Source: Bradyrhizobium sp. BR13661 (GTDB lineage: Bacteria > Pseudomonadota > Alphaproteobacteria > Rhizobiales > Xanthobacteraceae). From it: DNA of 64,000 bases. Under the pieces are notes generated by a model. That model had not been told where the DNA came from, did no database searches, and saw only the letters and a list, made by a program, of their open reading frames with translations. Shown here one piece after another: positions 40,876 through 50,597 of this stretch. A program made the position numbers and the translations under genes. Positions within the stretch are counted from its first letter, which is position 1. Each line of letters starts with the position of its first letter. Location of the stretch: contig NZ_JARXWB010000013.1 of assembly GCF_029892425.1 (NCBI RefSeq), positions 124,001 to 188,000 of the forward strand. Reading direction: 5' to 3'.

Positions 40876-42423
40876 TCAGTTTTTCCAGATCTCGCCAAAC
40901 CGCACCAAACCATCCGGGATTTCGCGAACGCCGTGGATCTTTCTGCTCGTGACGATGGAATCCGCCGGATAGAAGAGATAGGCGACTGGCAGATCCTGGG
41001 CGAGTAGCGCGGCAATATCACCGTAAATCTTTTTGCGTTCTGCCTGGTCGAGTGAAGTCATTCCTCTTTCCAGAAGTTCATCGACTTTCGGATTCTTGTA
41101 ATGCCAGTAGTTCGCAGACGGGGTCACGTCGGCAAACCTGGAATGATAGAAGGTGTACGTGTTTATGTGGGGATCAGCTCGCCCCGTAAAGCGGTAGAGC
41201 GACGCGACGAATTGCTTGGAGTTCATGTTTTGCACAATCCGGTTCTGGTCGACTGGGAAGAGATCGACCTTGGCTCCGACGTCCCCCAGCATTTCCTGAA
41301 GCGATTGTGCTAACTGCTGCGACTGCGGCGAGTTATTATGTGTCAATGTAAAGGCGACCGGCTTGCCGTAGGCTGCAATAAGCTCCTTCGCTTTGGCTTT
41401 GTCGTGCACTGGATAGTTTGGGACCGGCTGATTTGCCCACATGCCTGGTCCGTAGGGGCTAAATGCAAGCCTGGGAATGCCGTTCAGCAGTGTTTTGCGC
41501 AACAGCTCACGATCAATGGCGTGCGCAACAGCTCGTCGAACACGAACATCATCGAATGGCGGCTCCGTAAGATTCATATAGACGCCATCGTAGCCAAAGC
41601 CGCCCGGCTGCAGCACGTTGTATTTGCCTTCTCGCTTCGCCTGCGCCACGAACCGCGTCGACGCCTGTAATACCATGTCCGATTGCCCGGATAGGAACGC
41701 CGCCTGCATCGTCTCCGGATTCTGAATTCCTCGAAGCACGATCGAGTCCAGATAGGGCTTCCCTAGCCGCCAATAGTCGCGATTCTTCACGAACACCAAT
41801 CGGCTGTTGCGAATCCATTCCGAAAACTTAAAGGGACCCGTTCCGACCGGCTTCAAGCCGATTTCCGATGGATTGGCCTTGAAGGCCGACGGCGACACCA
41901 TCATCCCCGGAGCGTCGGCGAGAACCGTTGGGAAGGCCGAGTTGCCGGTCGAAAGTTTGAACTGCACCGTGTAGTCGTCCAGCACATCAACACTCTCCAG
42001 CTCCAATAAAGACGATAGACATCGGCAAGCGTTCGCCGGATTTCGGGTTCGTTCAAAGTTTGCCGCGACAGCTGCGCTATCCAACGGCGTGCCGTCGTGA
42101 AACTTGATCCCGCGGCGCAACTTGACAGTATAAGTCTTCGCATCGCTGCTAGCTTCATAGCTTTCAGCCAAGAACGGAACCGTTTGTCCCTCCTCGTTAA
42201 TGTCGAACAACGCCTCGTAGACCGGCGCAGCGTACTGCCGTTCAGTGAAAGTTCCGCTTCGGATCGGATCGACGATGAGTGGCTCTTGAGCGAGCCCGAC
42301 TGTAAGTGTTCCGCCGGAAATTGGCTCCTCAGCACTCAAGCGCACCGGGGAGGCAGCCAAAGCGAGCAGGATCAACGCAGTCTTCGAAATGAAGGCAAAC
42401 TTGCGATCAGCCGCACCAGCCAT
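40876..42423 (-). CDS. peptide/opine-type ABC importer substrate-binding protein
   Basis: This 515-residue periplasmic binding protein of the SBP_bac_5 family has a signal peptide (about 1-28, ending RLSAE) and the family segments GGTLTVGLAQEPLIVDPI, KTYTVKLRRGIKFHDGTPLDS, GTGPFKFSEW and RRAVAHAIDRELL. The ATG at 42423 has GGAGAG before it; an ATG four codons upstream is less well placed. It is the last gene of the importer operon that starts at 46289. The ligand may be a peptide or a bulky acid; the regulon context suggests an aromatic or polycyclic acid. Confidence 0.88.
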   Translation of the reverse strand: MAGAADRKFAFISKTALILLALAASPVRLSAEEPISGGTLTVGLAQEPLIVDPIRSGTFTERQYAAPVYEALFDINEEGQTVPFLAESYEASSDAKTYTVKLRRGIKFHDGTPLDSAAVAANFERTRNPANACRCLSSLLELESVDVLDDYTVQFKLSTGNSAFPTVLADAPGMMVSPSAFKANPSEIGLKPVGTGPFKFSEWIRNSRLVFVKNRDYWRLGKPYLDSIVLRGIQNPETMQAAFLSGQSDMVLQASTRFVAQAKREGKYNVLQPGGFGYDGVYMNLTEPPFDDVRVRRAVAHAIDRELLRKTLLNGIPRLAFSPYGPGMWANQPVPNYPVHDKAKAKELIAAYGKPVAFTLTHNNSPQSQQLAQSLQEMLGDVGAKVDLFPVDQNRIVQNMNSKQFVASLYRFTGRADPHINTYTFYHSRFADVTPSANYWHYKNPKVDELLERGMTSLDQAERKKIYGDIAALLAQDLPVAYLFYPADSIVTSRKIHGVREIPDGLVRFGEIWKN

Positions 42424-42474
42424 AATGCTCTCCATTACACATTGAGACCCGCGAGACGGTGGATCGGATTGAGT

Positions 42475-43482
42475 TCACAAATGGGACTCAGCGGGTACCA
42501 GCGGATTGTGACAGGCGACAAAATGCCCCCTTTTCGTTCCGAGTGATTTGACGACCGGTTCTTCGTTAAGGCAGCGCGACGTCGCGCGCGGACAACGATT
42601 GTGAAACCGGCAACCGACGGGCATATCCAAGGGCGAGGGAGTCTCGCCCGCCGGAGCTACCGATCGACGGCGCCGCGTCGGATCGAGCGACGGCACCGAC
42701 GCGAGCAAGACTGCGGTGTAGGGGTGCGCTGGAGCCGAGTAGAGCTCGTCGGTCGGAGCAATCTCGCAGATCTTGCCCAAGTACATGACCATCACCCGAT
42801 CACTTATGCTGCGCACGACAGCAAGATCGTGCGAGATGAAGAGCATCGTCAGGTTGTATTCAACCTTTGCATCTTCCAGCAAATTGAGCACCTGAGCCTG
42901 CACGGATACGTCCAATGCAGAAACCGGCTCGTCGCAAATGAGAAGTCTCGGACGCAGTACCAGCGCGCGCGCGAGCGAAACGCGCTGGCATTGACCACCT
43001 GACAATTCATGCGGTCGCCGACTGCCGATCAGATCGCCGTCTAGACCAACGCTACGTAGCGCCTCCATGACGCGCACGTGTCTCTCCGTCCTGGAACCAC
43101 GTGCAGCCACGAGCAGGGGCATCTCGACAATATCGAGTACGCTATGGCTCGGGTTAAGCGACGATTGAGGGTCTTGGAAGACCATCTGCATCTTGTGCCG
43201 GATTGCTCGCAGGCGTTGCCCCGAGATCGAGAGCACACTCGCGCCGTCGAATGATACCACGCCCGCGTCGGGCGCCGGCAACGCCATTATCGCTCTGGCC
43301 AGCGTTGACTTGCCGCTGCCCGATTCCCCGACTACGCCCAACGTCTCGCCACGCGCGACATCGATGCTGACATCAGAAAGGGCTTGAACACGCTTGGAGC
43401 TACGGGTGCGATACGTCTTCACGAGGCCAATGGCCGAAAGCAGCACCTGGCTGCGCAAATGAGCTTGTCCGCTGCCGGCCAT
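42475..43482 (-). CDS. oligopeptide-type ABC importer ATPase (DppF-like)
   Basis: This 335-residue ATPase has Walker A GESGSGKST, signature LSGGQCQRVSLARA, Walker B LLICDEPVSALD and the C-terminal oligopeptide/dipeptide extension CRFHNRCPRATSRC, whose cysteines usually hold an iron-sulfur cluster. It directly follows the other ATPase gene (1-base gap) and works as a heterodimer with it. Confidence 0.92.
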   Translation of the reverse strand: MAGSGQAHLRSQVLLSAIGLVKTYRTRSSKRVQALSDVSIDVARGETLGVVGESGSGKSTLARAIMALPAPDAGVVSFDGASVLSISGQRLRAIRHKMQMVFQDPQSSLNPSHSVLDIVEMPLLVAARGSRTERHVRVMEALRSVGLDGDLIGSRRPHELSGGQCQRVSLARALVLRPRLLICDEPVSALDVSVQAQVLNLLEDAKVEYNLTMLFISHDLAVVRSISDRVMVMYLGKICEIAPTDELYSAPAHPYTAVLLASVPSLDPTRRRRSVAPAGETPSPLDMPVGCRFHNRCPRATSRCLNEEPVVKSLGTKRGHFVACHNPLVPAESHL

Positions 43483-43483
43483 T

Positions 43484-44464
43484 TTACGACTCCACCCCCG
43501 AGGGATTCCAGCATTGAAACTGATGATCCGTCATCGAGATCATGCTCGGCAGCTCCGAGCCGCAGATATCGAGTCTGTCGGGGCAGCGCGGCGCAAAAGC
43601 ACAGCCCGCCAGTCGCCGCGTCAGGTCGGGCGGGTGGCCCGCGATCACCTGTAACCGCGCATGCCGCGGCAGCTCCTTCCTTGGAATGGAGTCTAACAAG
43701 GCCCGCGTGTAGCGCATTCGTGGTTTCGTCAAGAGCGCCGCGACGTTCCCTTGTTCCACCATTCGTCCCGCGTACATTACCCCCACGCGATCACACATTT
43801 CGGCGACCACGCCGAAATTGTGTGTGATCATGATGAGCGACATGCCGTTACTCTCCTGCAAGCGGCGGAGCAATTCGAGTATCTGCGCTTGCACCGTCAC
43901 ATCCAGCGCGGTCGTTGGTTCGTCGGCGATAAGCAGTCGAGGATTGCAGGCGAGAGCAATGGCAATGACTATGCGTTGCCGCATACCGCCCGACATGCGG
44001 TGAGCGTACTCCTCCGCCCGCTGACGCGCTCCCGGAATGCCAACTTCAGCGAGTAGCTCAACCGCGCGCTCTTTAGCAGCTCGCCGTGATAGATCGGTAT
44101 GGTTGCGCAGCACCTGGACCAGTTGCCGCCCAATGGGCAGCACAGGGTTCAAGGAAGTTAGAGGATCCTGGAAAATTATCGCGATGTCGCGACCGCGCAC
44201 TTTTCGCATCCCAGCTTCGCTGAGCTCCATCAGGTCCTGGCCGTCAAACTCGATCTTGCCACCTGCCCGTTTTGCGATACTGATCGGGAGTAAGCCGATG
44301 ATGCTCCTCGCAAGTATGGACTTGCCAGAGCCTGACTCTCCCACAATACCGAACGTCTCGCCTTGGCCGACTTGGAACGAAACATCGTCGACAGCGTACA
44401 GCCTCCCGTGTGAAAGGTCGAAGTAGGTTTTCAGATTATCGACACGCAGAAGCGGTACGCTCAT
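43484..44464 (-). CDS. oligopeptide-type ABC importer ATPase (DppD-like)
   Basis: This 326-residue ATPase has GESGSGKS at the Walker A, MSGGMRQRIVIAIAL, LLIADEPTTALD and the C-terminal CAFAPRCPDRLDIC cluster motif. Its ATG overlaps the stop of the permease gene (ATGA). It pairs with the DppF-like ATPase encoded next. Confidence 0.92.
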   Translation of the reverse strand: MSVPLLRVDNLKTYFDLSHGRLYAVDDVSFQVGQGETFGIVGESGSGKSILARSIIGLLPISIAKRAGGKIEFDGQDLMELSEAGMRKVRGRDIAIIFQDPLTSLNPVLPIGRQLVQVLRNHTDLSRRAAKERAVELLAEVGIPGARQRAEEYAHRMSGGMRQRIVIAIALACNPRLLIADEPTTALDVTVQAQILELLRRLQESNGMSLIMITHNFGVVAEMCDRVGVMYAGRMVEQGNVAALLTKPRMRYTRALLDSIPRKELPRHARLQVIAGHPPDLTRRLAGCAFAPRCPDRLDICGSELPSMISMTDHQFQCWNPSGVES

Positions 44465-45276
44465 GCAGGCCTCTCACGACGTGCGATATGACGTTGAATC
44501 GCTTCCGCGACCATGTTGAGCGCGAAGATGGTCAGAAACAACGCCATGGCCGGGAAAAAAACGGCGTGCGGGGCTTCCAGTACGTTCGACTGCTCGGATG
44601 CCATCATGGACCCAAGTGTAGGCGCGGGCGGCGGCACACTCAGACCAAGATAACTCAGCCCCGCTTCGGCTAGCGCGCCAATGGCGATGAGCAACAAACC
44701 ATAGGACAGTAGCGTCGGGACCAAGTTCGGGAGAATTTCGCGAACCAACAGCCGTATGTTCCCCATGCCAGCAGCCCGCGCCGCAGTTACAAACTCGCGC
44801 TCGCTGTATGCAAGCGTATTGGCTCTGACAATGCGAATCACCGCCGGCGTGAACACAACGCTCAGAGCGACGATGACCTTTATCAGTGCGTGGCCAGGGT
44901 ATGCGACCATCGCGATGATGAGCACCAGCGGCGGAAAGGCAAGGACCACGTTGCAGGCCGCCAGTATGATCCGCTCAGCCCATCCTCGGAAATAGCCCGC
45001 CACCATGCCAAGCGCCCCGCCGGCCGCAAGTGCCAGCATGACCGATCCAATGCTGACTACGAACGTAATGCGGAAGCCGTAGATCACGCGCGACAGAATA
45101 TCCCGGCCGAGCGAATCTGTGCCGAACCAATTCTGCCCATTGGGTGGACTTAACATACGAACCAGACTCTGACGCGCAGGATCGTCGATCGGCAGCCAGC
45201 TTGCGCCGAGCGTGGCAATCGCTACGACAAGGAGCCAACTGAGTGAAAGCAAGAATCCAACACCGAGGCGCCGCAT
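44461..45276 (-). CDS. oligopeptide-type ABC importer permease (DppC-like)
   Basis: This 271-residue permease has an N-terminal helix, NGQNWFGTDSLGRDILSRVIYG (the OppC hallmark) and the coupling motif EREFVTAARAAGMGNIRL. The ATG at 45276 lies inside GTGATG, which overlaps the stop of the preceding permease. About six hydrophobic helices are present. Confidence 0.9.
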   Translation of the reverse strand: MRRLGVGFLLSLSWLLVVAIATLGASWLPIDDPARQSLVRMLSPPNGQNWFGTDSLGRDILSRVIYGFRITFVVSIGSVMLALAAGGALGMVAGYFRGWAERIILAACNVVLAFPPLVLIIAMVAYPGHALIKVIVALSVVFTPAVIRIVRANTLAYSEREFVTAARAAGMGNIRLLVREILPNLVPTLLSYGLLLIAIGALAEAGLSYLGLSVPPPAPTLGSMMASEQSNVLEAPHAVFFPAMALFLTIFALNMVAEAIQRHIARRERPA

Positions 45277-45278
45277 CA

Positions 45279-46289
45279 CTATCCGCCATCGTGCAACAAG
45301 CGGGGGTCGACGATGGCGTAAACGATGTCCGTCAATAGGTTGATCATGATGAACATGACGCCCACAAATAGGACAATTCCCTGCGTCATGAGATACTCTT
45401 GCTGATAGATCGATTGAACCAACAACTGACCGATGCCAGGCAGAGCAAACATCTGCTCAATGATGATCGCTCCGCCCATGAGACGCCCCATGTTGATACC
45501 GACCGCGGTGATCAGGTTCAGCGACGAAGGACGCAATGCATTCTCGAATAGAATTCGGGTCGTCCGGAGACCCATTCCTCGCGCGAGAGCAATATAGTTT
45601 TGCTGCAGCGTTCCAATCATCTCCGTTCGGAGCAAGCGGAGGTATATGGGAACTTCGATGAGCGCCAAGGAGAGAACTGGGAGGATCATGCTCCTCAGAT
45701 TCTCCAGAACACCTTCATGAAGCGCGACATACCCGGTCGCCGGCAGCCACTGCAGATGTAGCGCGAAACCGTAGATCAGACAGAGGCCCACAACGAATGC
45801 CGGGATGGAGAGGAGCATGAGGCAACACCCCAGGGTCACGGAATCAAAGGTCGACCCGCGCCGATGGGCACTGAGGACTCCGAGCGGGACTGAAATGGCC
45901 AAGGCCACGATCTGCGTCATGACAATGAGCTCGAGGGTGACTGGCAGCCGCGACAGAATGGTGTCAAGCGTTGGCTCGCCAGAATGGACCGCGCGACCGA
46001 GATCCCCAGACAGAACATTGCCCAGCCAACGAAAATAGCGGACGATCAGCGGTTGATCGAGGCCGAGACTTTCACGCAGCACGGCTACACGTCCCGGCGT
46101 CGCTGCGTCTCCAAGGATTAGCGTTGGTAGGTCACCTGGTAAAAGAGCGACGAGGAGAAAGCTCACGATAGAGATCGCGAACATGGTCGCGAGCACGCCT
46201 GAACCTGCAATAGCGAAACGACGTGCTGCAGAGCGGACGCGAGCTCCCAACCCCCTCCTGACGGCATCGTCCCTCGATTGCAGAGCCAT
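45279..46289 (-). CDS. oligopeptide-type ABC importer permease (DppB-like)
   Basis: This 336-residue permease has LLPGDLPTLILGDAATPGRV and the coupling segment QQNYIALARGMGLRTTRILFENALRPSSL, typical of DppB. The start is taken at 46289 and not at an ATG 63 bases upstream. The longer reading would put the operator-like repeat 46322-46341 inside the coding region, and its extra residues (LLYDKQNKK) are unlike an OppB N-terminus. It is the first gene of the importer operon. Confidence 0.85.
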   Translation of the reverse strand: MALQSRDDAVRRGLGARVRSAARRFAIAGSGVLATMFAISIVSFLLVALLPGDLPTLILGDAATPGRVAVLRESLGLDQPLIVRYFRWLGNVLSGDLGRAVHSGEPTLDTILSRLPVTLELIVMTQIVALAISVPLGVLSAHRRGSTFDSVTLGCCLMLLSIPAFVVGLCLIYGFALHLQWLPATGYVALHEGVLENLRSMILPVLSLALIEVPIYLRLLRTEMIGTLQQNYIALARGMGLRTTRILFENALRPSSLNLITAVGINMGRLMGGAIIIEQMFALPGIGQLLVQSIYQQEYLMTQGIVLFVGVMFIMINLLTDIVYAIVDPRLLHDGG

Positions 46290-46321
46290 TTCCTCGGTCA
46301 CCCGCGTCGCTACTTTTTTGT

Positions 46322-46341
46322 TTTGCTTATCATATAGCAAA
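46322..46341. promoter_or_regulatory. TetR-type operator, copy 1 (importer operon)
   Basis: TTTGCTTATCATATAGCAAA is a 20-bp inverted repeat (TTTGCT-N8-AGCAAA) 33 bases before the DppB-like start. It is one of six related sites. Confidence 0.65.
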
Positions 46342-46518
46342 TCTTGGAGCAACGACGCCGTGGGGGCCGGGAGTTCCCAAATTCTGCGCTAACGGCTACG
46401 GGTTTGTGCGTTCAATCACATGACGACAATCGCACCGCTTGATCGTCAATCGGGACTTAACCGAATTTCGGTCGCGTTCGGTATCTCAACAAGAATCGTC
46501 CGGCTTTACCGCTAAATC

Positions 46519-46538
46519 TTTGCTGTCTGATTGACAAA
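46519..46538. promoter_or_regulatory. TetR-type operator, copy 2
   Basis: TTTGCTGTCTGATTGACAAA lies in the divergent region between the importer operon and the dienelactone hydrolase gene. The stretch 46539-46809 downstream holds only an unassigned open frame beginning at GTG 46542 (QDDIFTLNPVRVASRPDD) that is not recognised. Confidence 0.6.
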
Positions 46539-46809
46539 TTTGTGCAGGATGACATCTTCACCCTCAATCCCGTCAGGGTGGCCTCCCGTCCTGACGACAA
46601 CGGAACTTGGGAAAGTACTTCAGGCGAGGTCCTTCCGGGTCCGCGGGCCGAGGACGTTGGTTTGCGCCGAGGCCTCGCGCTCACCACCTCGATCTTTGGA
46701 CGGATCGTCCGAACCTTCGCGCCCCTGCGCGATCTCTCCCCGGTTCTGCGGATCCATTCCGTCCCTGGCCGCAGGTCCCGGGACCCCGGTGCCAGCGGCA
46801 GGTGCGAAG

Positions 46810-47616
46810 ATGACCGAAGTCGAGGTTGATATCGAGACGCCCGATGGGGTGATGAACACTGTCGTTATGCATCCGGAGCATGGGGGACCGTTTCCGGTCG
46901 CGATCTGCTTCTTCGATTCCTGCGGAATCCGCCCTGATTTTCTGGAAATGCCGCGCCGCCTGGCGGCGACCGGGTACTGCGTGGCCACACCCAACATGTA
47001 TTACCGCAAGGCGCGGGAGGTAAACCTCAATCCGGACGAGATCGATTCCGACGATCCGGTCTATGACGACCAGCGGGCCCAGATGTGGCAGCTCAACCGC
47101 AGCATCACGCCGCAAAATTGCGAGGCCGACACTCGTGCAGTGATCGCCTGGCTGGACGCCTACTCGCACACCCTGCGTGGCCCAGTCGGCGCATTCGGCT
47201 ATTGCCTGGGCGGGCGGCTGTCGCTTTGGGCGGCGGCCTTTGTCCCCGACCGGGTGGCCGCGGCGGGATCCTTCCACGGCGGCGGCTTCGTTACCGACAC
47301 GCCCCTCTCTCTCCACAAGATCGCCGACCGCATCAAGGCCGAGGTCTATATCGCCCACGCGGGCACCGACAAATACGTGCCCGTGGAGAGCTTGCAGATC
47401 TTCGAGAAGGCCTTGGGGGCCGCTGGGGTGCGGCGGCGGATCGAGGTCTATTCGCAGGCGCACCACGGCTTCACTATCCCCGGCCGAGACGCCTATCACG
47501 CGCCGTCCGCCGTTCGCGCATGGGAGCGGCTCTTCGCGCTCTTCCGGCGCAACCTTCCGCAGACGCCCGCCAGCGGCGATCTTGGCGACCTCCAGGCCGA
47601 CATCCAAGTGATCTGA
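46810..47616 (+). CDS. dienelactone hydrolase family protein
   Basis: This 268-residue alpha/beta hydrolase has a cysteine nucleophile: FGYCLGGRLS (Cys132), Asp187 (AGTDKYVP) and His219 (QAHHGF) form the Cys-His-Asp triad of dienelactone hydrolases. The family opens cyclic lactones or carries out related hydrolysis. The start at 46810 gives the family beginning MTEVEVDIETPDG; upstream codons are low-complexity. It stands between two TetR-type operator copies and probably belongs to the same degradation route. Confidence 0.87.
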   Translation: MTEVEVDIETPDGVMNTVVMHPEHGGPFPVAICFFDSCGIRPDFLEMPRRLAATGYCVATPNMYYRKAREVNLNPDEIDSDDPVYDDQRAQMWQLNRSITPQNCEADTRAVIAWLDAYSHTLRGPVGAFGYCLGGRLSLWAAAFVPDRVAAAGSFHGGGFVTDTPLSLHKIADRIKAEVYIAHAGTDKYVPVESLQIFEKALGAAGVRRRIEVYSQAHHGFTIPGRDAYHAPSAVRAWERLFALFRRNLPQTPASGDLGDLQADIQVI

Positions 47617-48067
47617 CCCGCCGGGTGGAAAGTGCGCCTGCGGGCCTGTCTGGACAGCCGCGCGAAACCTGATCTACGCCCGAAAGTTGCTGGTTCTTAG
47701 TTCTTCTCGGCGGTGGCAGCGGTGGGGCGAGAGACCGCTCGACGTGCCGATTAACAACGCCGCGGCGATCCTGATCTCTCAGACCCACAAGTTGTCCCTC
47801 CGGGCCGCCGTCGCGATCCTGGCGCCGTTGCCTTCCCGATGGCGGGTCCACCGCCCAACTCGGCCGCAGCGCGCTGGCCAACAGCGGCCGCCCCCGCAGG
47901 ATGCTCGCGGCGCATGCGCGGCTTCTTGTTCTCTCGTGACAAGCGAACGTGCCGCCTTGCGCGCAACCAATTATTTGTTGATCAATAGACAAATAACTTT
48001 GATACCAGTGGTGCGCTCAGATGTCGCGAAACATGAGGCCAGGGCGCCCGAAGGGAAGGAGCGAGGC
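47617..48067. other. intergenic region before the acyl-CoA ligase
   Basis: No gene is supported. The region holds operator copy 3 and the ligase leader. Open frames on both strands show no domain. Confidence 0.5.
47974..47993. promoter_or_regulatory. TetR-type operator, copy 3 (acyl-CoA ligase)
   Basis: TTTGTTGATCAATAGACAAA lies 75 bases before the ligase ATG. The arms extend to TATTTGT and ACAAATA, the best symmetry of the six copies. Confidence 0.7.
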
Positions 48068-49630
48068 ATGACCGAGACGACAACCAAGGACGCGCGATCG
48101 AATTCGCTGGAGTTCTGGGCGCAGACCAAGCCCGACCAGGTCGCGCTAGTCGAGGGCGAGCGGAGCCTGACCTGGAGTGAGTGGAACCGCCTCTCCGACC
48201 ACCTGGCCGAGTCCATGGCTCGGGCCGGCGTCGGGCGGGACGACATCATCGCCGTGCGCACCCAGATCCGTATCGAGTGGGGGATCATCAACTGCGCGAT
48301 CGCCAAGCTCGGCGGCTCGGTGCTAGGCCTGAACTGGCGCCTCACCCCCTCCGAAGTGGCCTATGTGCTGGGCAATAGCGGCGCCGTCGGCCTGATGGCG
48401 GACGATCCGGATCCGCGGCCGATGTTCGAGGCCGCCAAGCCGATGAACCTGAAATTCACGGTCAGCATCGACACCGAACTCGACGGCTATCCGAAATGGG
48501 GCAAGTTGCTGGCCACGGCGTCGCCGGAGCGGTTTTCGGCCGCCGAGGCGGGCCTAGTCATCTACACCTCCGGGACTACCGGCCTGCCCAAGGGCGTGCC
48601 CCCGCGCAACCCGGAGCCTCACATGATGCAGAAGTTTCTTGAATACCGTGCCAGCATGGCTGAGGCCGCCGGGCGGCGCGAAAACGAGGTGATTCTCTGC
48701 ACAATGCCCTTCTCCCATGGCGCGGGTCCCAGCATCGTCCGCGGCGGCATCGCTCGCGGCTGTCCGATGGTCATGCAGCGCCGGTTTGACCCGGAAGGCG
48801 CCCTGAAACTGATCCAGGAGCACAAGATCACCAGCTGGACTGGCGTGCCCACCATGATAAAGCGGGTAGCAGGGCTGCCCGAGGCCGTGCTCAAGAGCTA
48901 CGACGTGTCCTCGCTAAAGCACATCTCGGTCGGCGCCGCCCCGGTGCCCTTCTCGCTCAAGCTCTGGATCATGGAGTATTTCGGCGAGGACAGCCTGCAC
49001 GAGGCCTATGGCTCAACTGAGACCAGCATGATCTCGCACATGCCGCCGTCGATGCAGCGAAAGAAGCCGGGCTCGTCGGGCCTGCCCTACAAGCATGTGG
49101 ACGTCAGCGTCCGCGACTCCGACGGCAAGGAATTGCCGCGCGGCAAAGCCGGCGAACTCTGGATCCGCACCCCGCTGGTGATCAAGAACTATCTGAACGC
49201 CGATCCGCTCGACGAGAAGACCTTGGATGCCGATGGTTTCTTCCGGGTCGGCGACGTCGGCTATGTCGACGAGGACGGCTACATTTTCATCACCGACCGG
49301 GCCAAGGACATGATCATCTCCGGCGGGGTGAACCTCTATCCGGCCGAGATCGAAGCGGGCCTGCTGCTGCATCCGGCGGTTCAGGACGTGGCGGTCATCG
49401 GCATCCCGGACGACGAGTTCGGCGAGCAGGTGAAGGCCTTCGTCGAGGTCAAGCCCGGTCGTTCGGTTACACCGAATGAACTGCTGGAGTTCTCCAAGGA
49501 GTCGCTCGCCTCTTATAAGCGGCCGAAATCGATCGAGATCGTCGCCGAACTGCCGCGCAACGAGGCCGGCAAGCTTCTGAAGAAGGACCTTCGCGCCCGC
49601 TATTGGGAAGGCCGCGAACGGATGGTCTGA
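48068..49630 (+). CDS. acyl-CoA ligase (AMP-forming)
   Basis: This 520-residue ANL-family ligase has the P-loop IYTSGTTGLPKGV, YGSTET, the hinge FITDRAKDMIISGGVNLYP and the catalytic lysine in NEAGKLLKKDLR. It makes a CoA thioester from a free acid with ATP and would provide the entry step for the CoA-dependent enzymes around it. The ATG at 48068 has AAGGAG before it. The acid cannot be told from sequence. Operator copy 3 is in its promoter region. Confidence 0.92.
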   Translation: MTETTTKDARSNSLEFWAQTKPDQVALVEGERSLTWSEWNRLSDHLAESMARAGVGRDDIIAVRTQIRIEWGIINCAIAKLGGSVLGLNWRLTPSEVAYVLGNSGAVGLMADDPDPRPMFEAAKPMNLKFTVSIDTELDGYPKWGKLLATASPERFSAAEAGLVIYTSGTTGLPKGVPPRNPEPHMMQKFLEYRASMAEAAGRRENEVILCTMPFSHGAGPSIVRGGIARGCPMVMQRRFDPEGALKLIQEHKITSWTGVPTMIKRVAGLPEAVLKSYDVSSLKHISVGAAPVPFSLKLWIMEYFGEDSLHEAYGSTETSMISHMPPSMQRKKPGSSGLPYKHVDVSVRDSDGKELPRGKAGELWIRTPLVIKNYLNADPLDEKTLDADGFFRVGDVGYVDEDGYIFITDRAKDMIISGGVNLYPAEIEAGLLLHPAVQDVAVIGIPDDEFGEQVKAFVEVKPGRSVTPNELLEFSKESLASYKRPKSIEIVAELPRNEAGKLLKKDLRARYWEGRERMV

Positions 49631-49675
49631 AGCGGATTGGGCATCCGATCCGGGCGTCCGCGACCGCGCCGGCGG

Positions 49676-50392
49676 CTAACGGGGCAGCTTGGCCTTTACC
49701 GCCTTGTAGGGTTTCGAAGGCGTGGCCGCCGCCTTGACGGCCTTAACGGGGCTCGTGCGGCTGGCCGGCGCGAGCATCACGCCCTGCTTGAGATTGTCGA
49801 TGAAGGCCTCGGTAGCGGCCTTCATGTCGTAGCCCGGATCGAGGTCGACGAAGCTCGACTGGCCCCTAAGGAACCCGAAGATCGATGCGCCAACAGCTTC
49901 GGCGTTGAGCCCCGGCCGGAGGCCGCCTCCCTCGATCGCGGCGCGCACCTCTCGGCCCCAGCCCTCGCGGGCCTGCTGGTTCAGTTCGGTGATAGTCCGC
50001 CGCAGCGTCGGGCGGAAGCGCGCCTCGGCGATCAGGACGCTCATCGCCCGATTCGGCCGCGAACCGTAGGCCTGGCTGTAGCGTCGGATGCGGTCGGCGA
50101 TCCGCTCGAACCCCGGCTTCAGGGGCGGACTGGTAGCTATCGATTCGCGATAAGTGGCGACCAAATAGGTGGCGACCTGCGAGAGCAGGTCTTCCTTCTT
50201 CCCGAAATAGTGCGCCGGCAGAGCGCGGCTGTAGCCGGCCGCGTATCCAACTTCGGCCAGGGAGAAGCGATCATAGCCCTTCTCGACCAAGAGCCGGATG
50301 GCCGCGGTGAGAATCTTGTGCTCGGCCTCGTCGCGTCGATCGGCTTGTTTGCGCGCTGGCTTCTTATGCGCCGGTGTGTTTACAGCTTCCAT
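49676..50392 (-). CDS. TetR family transcriptional regulator
   Basis: This 238-residue regulator has an N-terminal helix-turn-helix (FSLAEVGYAAGYSRALPAHYFGKKEDLL, about 45-72) and a lysine-rich C-terminal tail. The gene is convergent with the acyl-CoA ligase. It is the only TetR protein in this region and is the prime candidate to bind the six 20-bp repeats at 46.3-57.1 kb; the signal would then be an acyl-CoA. There is no copy of the repeat right before the gene itself, only an ATGAG...CTCAT repeat near 50409. Confidence 0.87.
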   Translation of the reverse strand: MEAVNTPAHKKPARKQADRRDEAEHKILTAAIRLLVEKGYDRFSLAEVGYAAGYSRALPAHYFGKKEDLLSQVATYLVATYRESIATSPPLKPGFERIADRIRRYSQAYGSRPNRAMSVLIAEARFRPTLRRTITELNQQAREGWGREVRAAIEGGGLRPGLNAEAVGASIFGFLRGQSSFVDLDPGYDMKAATEAFIDNLKQGVMLAPASRTSPVKAVKAAATPSKPYKAVKAKLPR

Positions 50393-50597
50393 GCCGTTGT
50401 GACCGATCCATGAGATTCAGGAAACCTCATCCTCCGTGCCACGATGACGCCGCGTTCACAATAGCGCGCAGTCGTGTGGCGTGAAGCCAACAGACCTGCA
50501 GATCACCGAGTCGGCGCCTTTTTTCGTGTAGAAGCTGTTCAAAGCCAAGCAACTGCGCGTTGTTTCCGGACTCGACGCGGCCCGCGGATAACGGACG

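Noticed and set aside
46542..46829. A 95-codon gene after operator copy 2
   Set aside because: The first 40 codons look protein-like, but the rest is low-complexity Arg/Gly/Ser, it overlaps the hydrolase start and no family is recognisable.
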